This document shows, one piece after another, positions 61,211-64,000 of a stretch of 64,000 nt of DNA (its first letter is position 1; every line of letters starts with the position of its first letter). This DNA comes from Fontibacter flavus (GTDB taxonomy: Bacteria; Bacteroidota; Bacteroidia; Cytophagales; Cyclobacteriaceae). The stretch spans positions 1 through 64,000 of the forward strand of contig NZ_JBHLWI010000003.1 of the NCBI RefSeq assembly GCF_042432905.1, read 5' to 3'. Made by a program: the position numbers and the translations under genes. A model generated the notes under the pieces. The model searched no databases and was not told the DNA's origin. It worked only from the letters and a program-made list of their open reading frames with translations.

Positions 61211-63276
61211 AATAAGCCTTCTTTGATATAAGCAGGAATTTTCCAGTTACTAAAATCACCGTTACTATGATAGAGGATATCCAGAGCAAAGTGTGTTTTT
61301 TTCTTTATGCACCTTTCAGCCAACTCGTATGCACCAGTGCCGTTTTCGAAAAGCTCTTTATTCTGAAGCCCTTTGAAGTTCTCTTTGTTGTCATCTACAA
61401 ACCCTTTGTTTATATGGATAATTGCGTCTTCAAAACTCCGAGCATGATATTCTTGTTCTTCAATCTGATAGGCAATTAGTAACCTTTCTTCCTTAAGTAA
61501 CCTATTATTAAGATTTAATTGTTTAAGGTTACCCCAATTAGTTTCAGGGAAATAATAAAGAATGGCAGAATTACTCGTTCCAGTTCCATCTATGACGGAA
61601 CATGCTTCCCTTTTGGTCTTTCCTCCATCTACAGCAACCTCTCTGATTGAATCAATATCGGTTATGATTAAACTCTTGATCCCTAAAAAGTCAATGAATT
61701 TTTCAAATATCTGAGAATAAGCTCCCACCTCAATAACAGAAATATTTTGAGAAAGCAAGGGTAGGTACCTGTCTTGTTCACCCGCTGCGGCATATTTCCT
61801 TTCTTCTTCAATATCCACCTTTCGCATGAGGGTAGGAACAAGAATGCGCTCGGTATCCCCTTCGATCAAAATAGCCTTATCTGCAAAAAATATTTCTGCC
61901 CTGCTAATTGTCAGATATTGTTTCAGGAATTGATATTGTGTTGTCTCAATGTCATACTCATTTTTGAGGTCTTTTAGATTCCTGGCTAATATTCCAATTT
62001 CCTTATCCCTTTTTAGGTATTTGATGTCATCAAAATCACTGTCGGCTACAATGCAGGTAGAATGAGTGCTAATAATGTATTGTAAATCTTTGTTCTCACC
62101 GTCTTCCCGCTTAATGCCTTCACCAAGTAATTTCTTTATGTTCTTGATGAAAACATATTGCATCTGAGGATGAGTGTGTGCTTCCGGTTCCTCAATAAAG
62201 AGGAGGTTTATATCGGCTGGTTTTTTGTCTTTTTCCCGTTTAAACTCCTGTACAAGAATCTCAATTTCAAAGATCATACTGATTAGGTTCATATAGCCCA
62301 ATCCGTTATAATGCTCAGGAAGATGATTGTCTGCATCATGCTTATAGACAACCGTAGTATTCCCTTCAAGTAATTCCCGGTGTTGAAGGGTGGATATTAT
62401 TTCAATCTCGGATTCATTAATTTTTACGCCACCAAAATCCTTTACTTTCTTAACAATACCATCAAATAGTGTCTTGTATATTCCGCTTAGATGAGTATCC
62501 GTTTCGCTCAGAGTATCTTTGAAATCTTCAACGGCCTTATTTTGTTCATCGTTTGTCTCGGTACGCCTGTAGATCCTTGATGTCTGACCAGAAAGCGTTT
62601 TATCAACATCCTTATTCGCAACATCACGTTTTGCGCTGATGTATTTGAAGTTGATAATATCGGCAACACTGATTTTTTCAGTTTCCAAATCAATGGAGAT
62701 ATCCTCATTTGCCTTTTTTGTAGCAGGGACATAGGTTAATGAGCGCTTACCGATCTTAAAGAAAGCTGCATGATTTAATTTCAAGAAGTCAATTACAGTT
62801 CGGATTTTATATCCAGGTTTTTCCTGTTCTTTTGCCTTATCCTTAATCACAAATTCTAGATATTCCTTTCTAAGACGGGTGTACTCGGTATAATTTAAAA
62901 TGTATTCAAAGCCAAGAACGATAACGTTATTATCCGGGTCTAAATCCATCATGACCCTACTGATATTAGATAGATTGTCTGACTCATTGTATTCAATAAA
63001 CAATCTGAGCCTTATGCCCAATTTTTTATAATCTTTCTCAGTAATGGGAACATTAGATTCTATACTAGCCTTGAGTTCTTTTTTGAAATCAATATTGAAA
63101 TCGTCAAAAGAGAATTTATTCCTATCTAAATGACCTAAGAATTTATCGAGAACCGAAAGAATAGTGGTTTTGCCTGTATTATTCTTACCAATGACTAGAG
63201 AAAGGTCTTTTTCCAAATCCATGGAAAAATCTTTTAATAACCGATAATTCTCTATTTCTATTTTAAATACTCTCAT
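61192..63276 (-). CDS. gajA: Gabija protein GajA, OLD-family ATPase/nuclease
   Basis: The protein has 694 residues. The N-terminal ABC-type ATPase has Walker A GKNNTGKT (residues 30-37), LLFIEEPEAHTHPQMQ (near residue 360) as signature and Walker B, and ISTHS. The C-terminal TOPRIM domain has AILIEGDTERILVPTL (near 469) and ITDIDSI for the metal site. This is the OLD-family layout of GajA, which nicks DNA when nucleotide levels fall. It is longer than the reference (about 578). It lies 29 nt after a P-loop gene and overlaps gajB. Confidence 0.88.
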   Translation of the reverse strand: MRVFKIEIENYRLLKDFSMDLEKDLSLVIGKNNTGKTTILSVLDKFLGHLDRNKFSFDDFNIDFKKELKASIESNVPITEKDYKKLGIRLRLFIEYNESDNLSNISRVMMDLDPDNNVIVLGFEYILNYTEYTRLRKEYLEFVIKDKAKEQEKPGYKIRTVIDFLKLNHAAFFKIGKRSLTYVPATKKANEDISIDLETEKISVADIINFKYISAKRDVANKDVDKTLSGQTSRIYRRTETNDEQNKAVEDFKDTLSETDTHLSGIYKTLFDGIVKKVKDFGGVKINESEIEIISTLQHRELLEGNTTVVYKHDADNHLPEHYNGLGYMNLISMIFEIEILVQEFKREKDKKPADINLLFIEEPEAHTHPQMQYVFIKNIKKLLGEGIKREDGENKDLQYIISTHSTCIVADSDFDDIKYLKRDKEIGILARNLKDLKNEYDIETTQYQFLKQYLTISRAEIFFADKAILIEGDTERILVPTLMRKVDIEEERKYAAAGEQDRYLPLLSQNISVIEVGAYSQIFEKFIDFLGIKSLIITDIDSIREVAVDGGKTKREACSVIDGTGTSNSAILYYFPETNWGNLKQLNLNNRLLKEERLLIAYQIEEQEYHARSFEDAIIHINKGFVDDNKENFKGLQNKELFENGTGAYELAERCIKKKTHFALDILYHSNGDFSNWKIPAYIKEGLLWLKKD

Positions 63277-63305
63277 TTCTTCAGTTCAATTGAAATTTAG
63301 GCAAT

Positions 63306-63779
63306 TTAGATGTATGCATGAATGTACTGTAAAAAATCTTTTGCTCTAATCGTGTCAGGACTTTGACCATAAAGAATTTTAACAGATCCAAAGGTTTTGA
63401 GCCAGTTTATCTCCTGCTGCGTAATCTGGTCATGAGGATAATTAAACTTTTCATGTTGAACAAAAAAGAAAAGCTTATTTGTAGTTTGTAGCTCAATTAG
63501 TATATCCAATGCAATTTTTTGCTCAATAGTGGCTTCACCAGTGATTGGAGGTACCTTAGGGCAAAAAGCAATTACAAACCTTTGATAATTTTGTCTTGGG
63601 AAAGTACGAACCCAATTAAGCAATCCCTGTCCATCATCATCATTTGACATTTTTCGCACTCTGACATTATATTGACTAATTTGCACAGTTTTTTGGCGAC
63701 TACTATTTCCGGTCAAAACTCTTAAAGCCCTTGACTTGCCCCAATTTGAATGCCCTACATAGATGAAAACTTTTTTCAT
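63306..63779 (-). CDS. Small P-loop protein upstream of Gabija
   Basis: The likely start is ATG 63779 (MKKVFIYVGHSNWGKS), giving 157 residues. A longer frame to 63854 would run into the repeat. GHSNWGKS at residues 9-16 fits Walker A (GxxxxGKS). There is no obvious Walker B, but RFVIAFCPKVPP could supply a strand. It precedes gajA by 29 nt on the same strand and is likely in one operon. It could be a kinase-like or GTPase-like accessory protein. A named family is not recognised. Confidence 0.7.
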   Translation of the reverse strand: MKKVFIYVGHSNWGKSRALRVLTGNSSRQKTVQISQYNVRVRKMSNDDDGQGLLNWVRTFPRQNYQRFVIAFCPKVPPITGEATIEQKIALDILIELQTTNKLFFFVQHEKFNYPHDQITQQEINWLKTFGSVKILYGQSPDTIRAKDFLQYIHAYI

Positions 63780-63850
63780 AATTCCATTTTTAAAGCTTTT
63801 TAGAATCCCTCCAAAATAAAAAACTCTCCCCACATACCACCTATTTCCCA

Positions 63851-64000
63851 TCAAAAATCACCTAAAGAATTTTGTCTTTGTAATCCTCTGATTTTTCAGC
63901 CATTGGAGTAGCCCTCCATAAAAAAATGCCCCACTTCCAAATCGCAGTGGGGAAAAATCCTGTGGAAGCCCTTCAATTTTGACCCGTAAACCAAAATTGA
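63851..64000 (+). repeat. 150-bp two-hairpin element, copy B
   Basis: Similar to 54585-54734. It has a perfect CCCCACT/AGTGGGG stem (63929-63935 with 63946-63952) and a perfect TCAATTTTG/CAAAATTGA stem ending at 64000. The -7 box seen in copy A is changed to TGTCTTTG here. The window ends where copy A would meet its ATG, so a similar gene may follow. Confidence 0.78.

Noticed and set aside
63780..63854. N-terminal extension of the P-loop protein
   Set aside because: It would run into repeat copy B and would place 25 poorly conserved residues before a standard P-loop start.

Overview
The window looks like a chromosomal segment of a marine or soil Bacteroidota, most likely order Cytophagales near Cyclobacteriaceae. 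The evidence is type IX secretion (T9SS) C-terminal domains, a PorP/SprF gene, Bacteroidota-type promoters (TTG, 20-21 nt, TAnnTTTG), tRNA genes without encoded CCA, and the overall gene repertoire. The genus is an inference.

Region 1 (1-24.9 kb) is core genome. It starts with an 89-bp tandem repeat, then ung, apaG, two methyltransferases, the rpsF-rpsR-rplI ribosomal operon and tRNA-Gln. It continues with a very large secreted nuclease-like protein (T9SS type A tail), an acyltransferase, a PAS sensor/response regulator pair, a secreted cyclophilin and an oxidoreductase. It ends with a 1337-residue surface protein carrying 27 thrombospondin-type-3 repeats and a CHU_C tail, followed at once by its probable PorP/SprF partner.

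Region 2 (25-32.1 kb) is a complete non-phosphorylating L-fucose pathway: divergent AraC regulator, L-fuconate dehydratase, two SDR dehydrogenases, an FAH-family hydrolase, a fuconolactonase and a FucP transporter. Together they would convert L-fucose to pyruvate plus lactate.

Region 3 (32-40.7 kb, minus strand) holds Nudix, DUF21/CNNM, Crp and MATE genes around an aromatic module: a PcpA/LinE-like hydroquinone dioxygenase, CatI/CatJ CoA-transferase, a thiolase and maleylacetate reductase. Region 4 (41-44.5 kb) is an arsenosugar-type operon (peroxidase-like protein, ArsS, glycosyltransferase, ArsM) followed by an ACP-like protein lacking the usual serine.

Region 5 (44.6-64 kb) is an integrated island next to tRNA-Pro(GGG). 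It opens with a tyrosine recombinase and an excisionase-like HTH gene and is dominated by defence genes. The first cassette (47.5-54.4 kb) is an Avs1-like operon: MBL-fold protein, trypsin-like protease fused to a STAND NTPase, and two overlapping paralogous small genes. The second (55.6-63.8 kb) has an HD-domain protein, an HNH nuclease, a membrane protein, an AbiV gene split by one in-frame stop, and a Gabija pair (GajB helicase, GajA OLD-family ATPase) preceded by a small P-loop gene. The two cassettes are bounded by partial copies of the same module: a 150-bp two-hairpin head (54.6 and 63.9 kb) and the tail of a small ORF (47.3 and 55.2 kb). This repeated boundary is the most unusual structure in the window. 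The right end of the island lies outside it.
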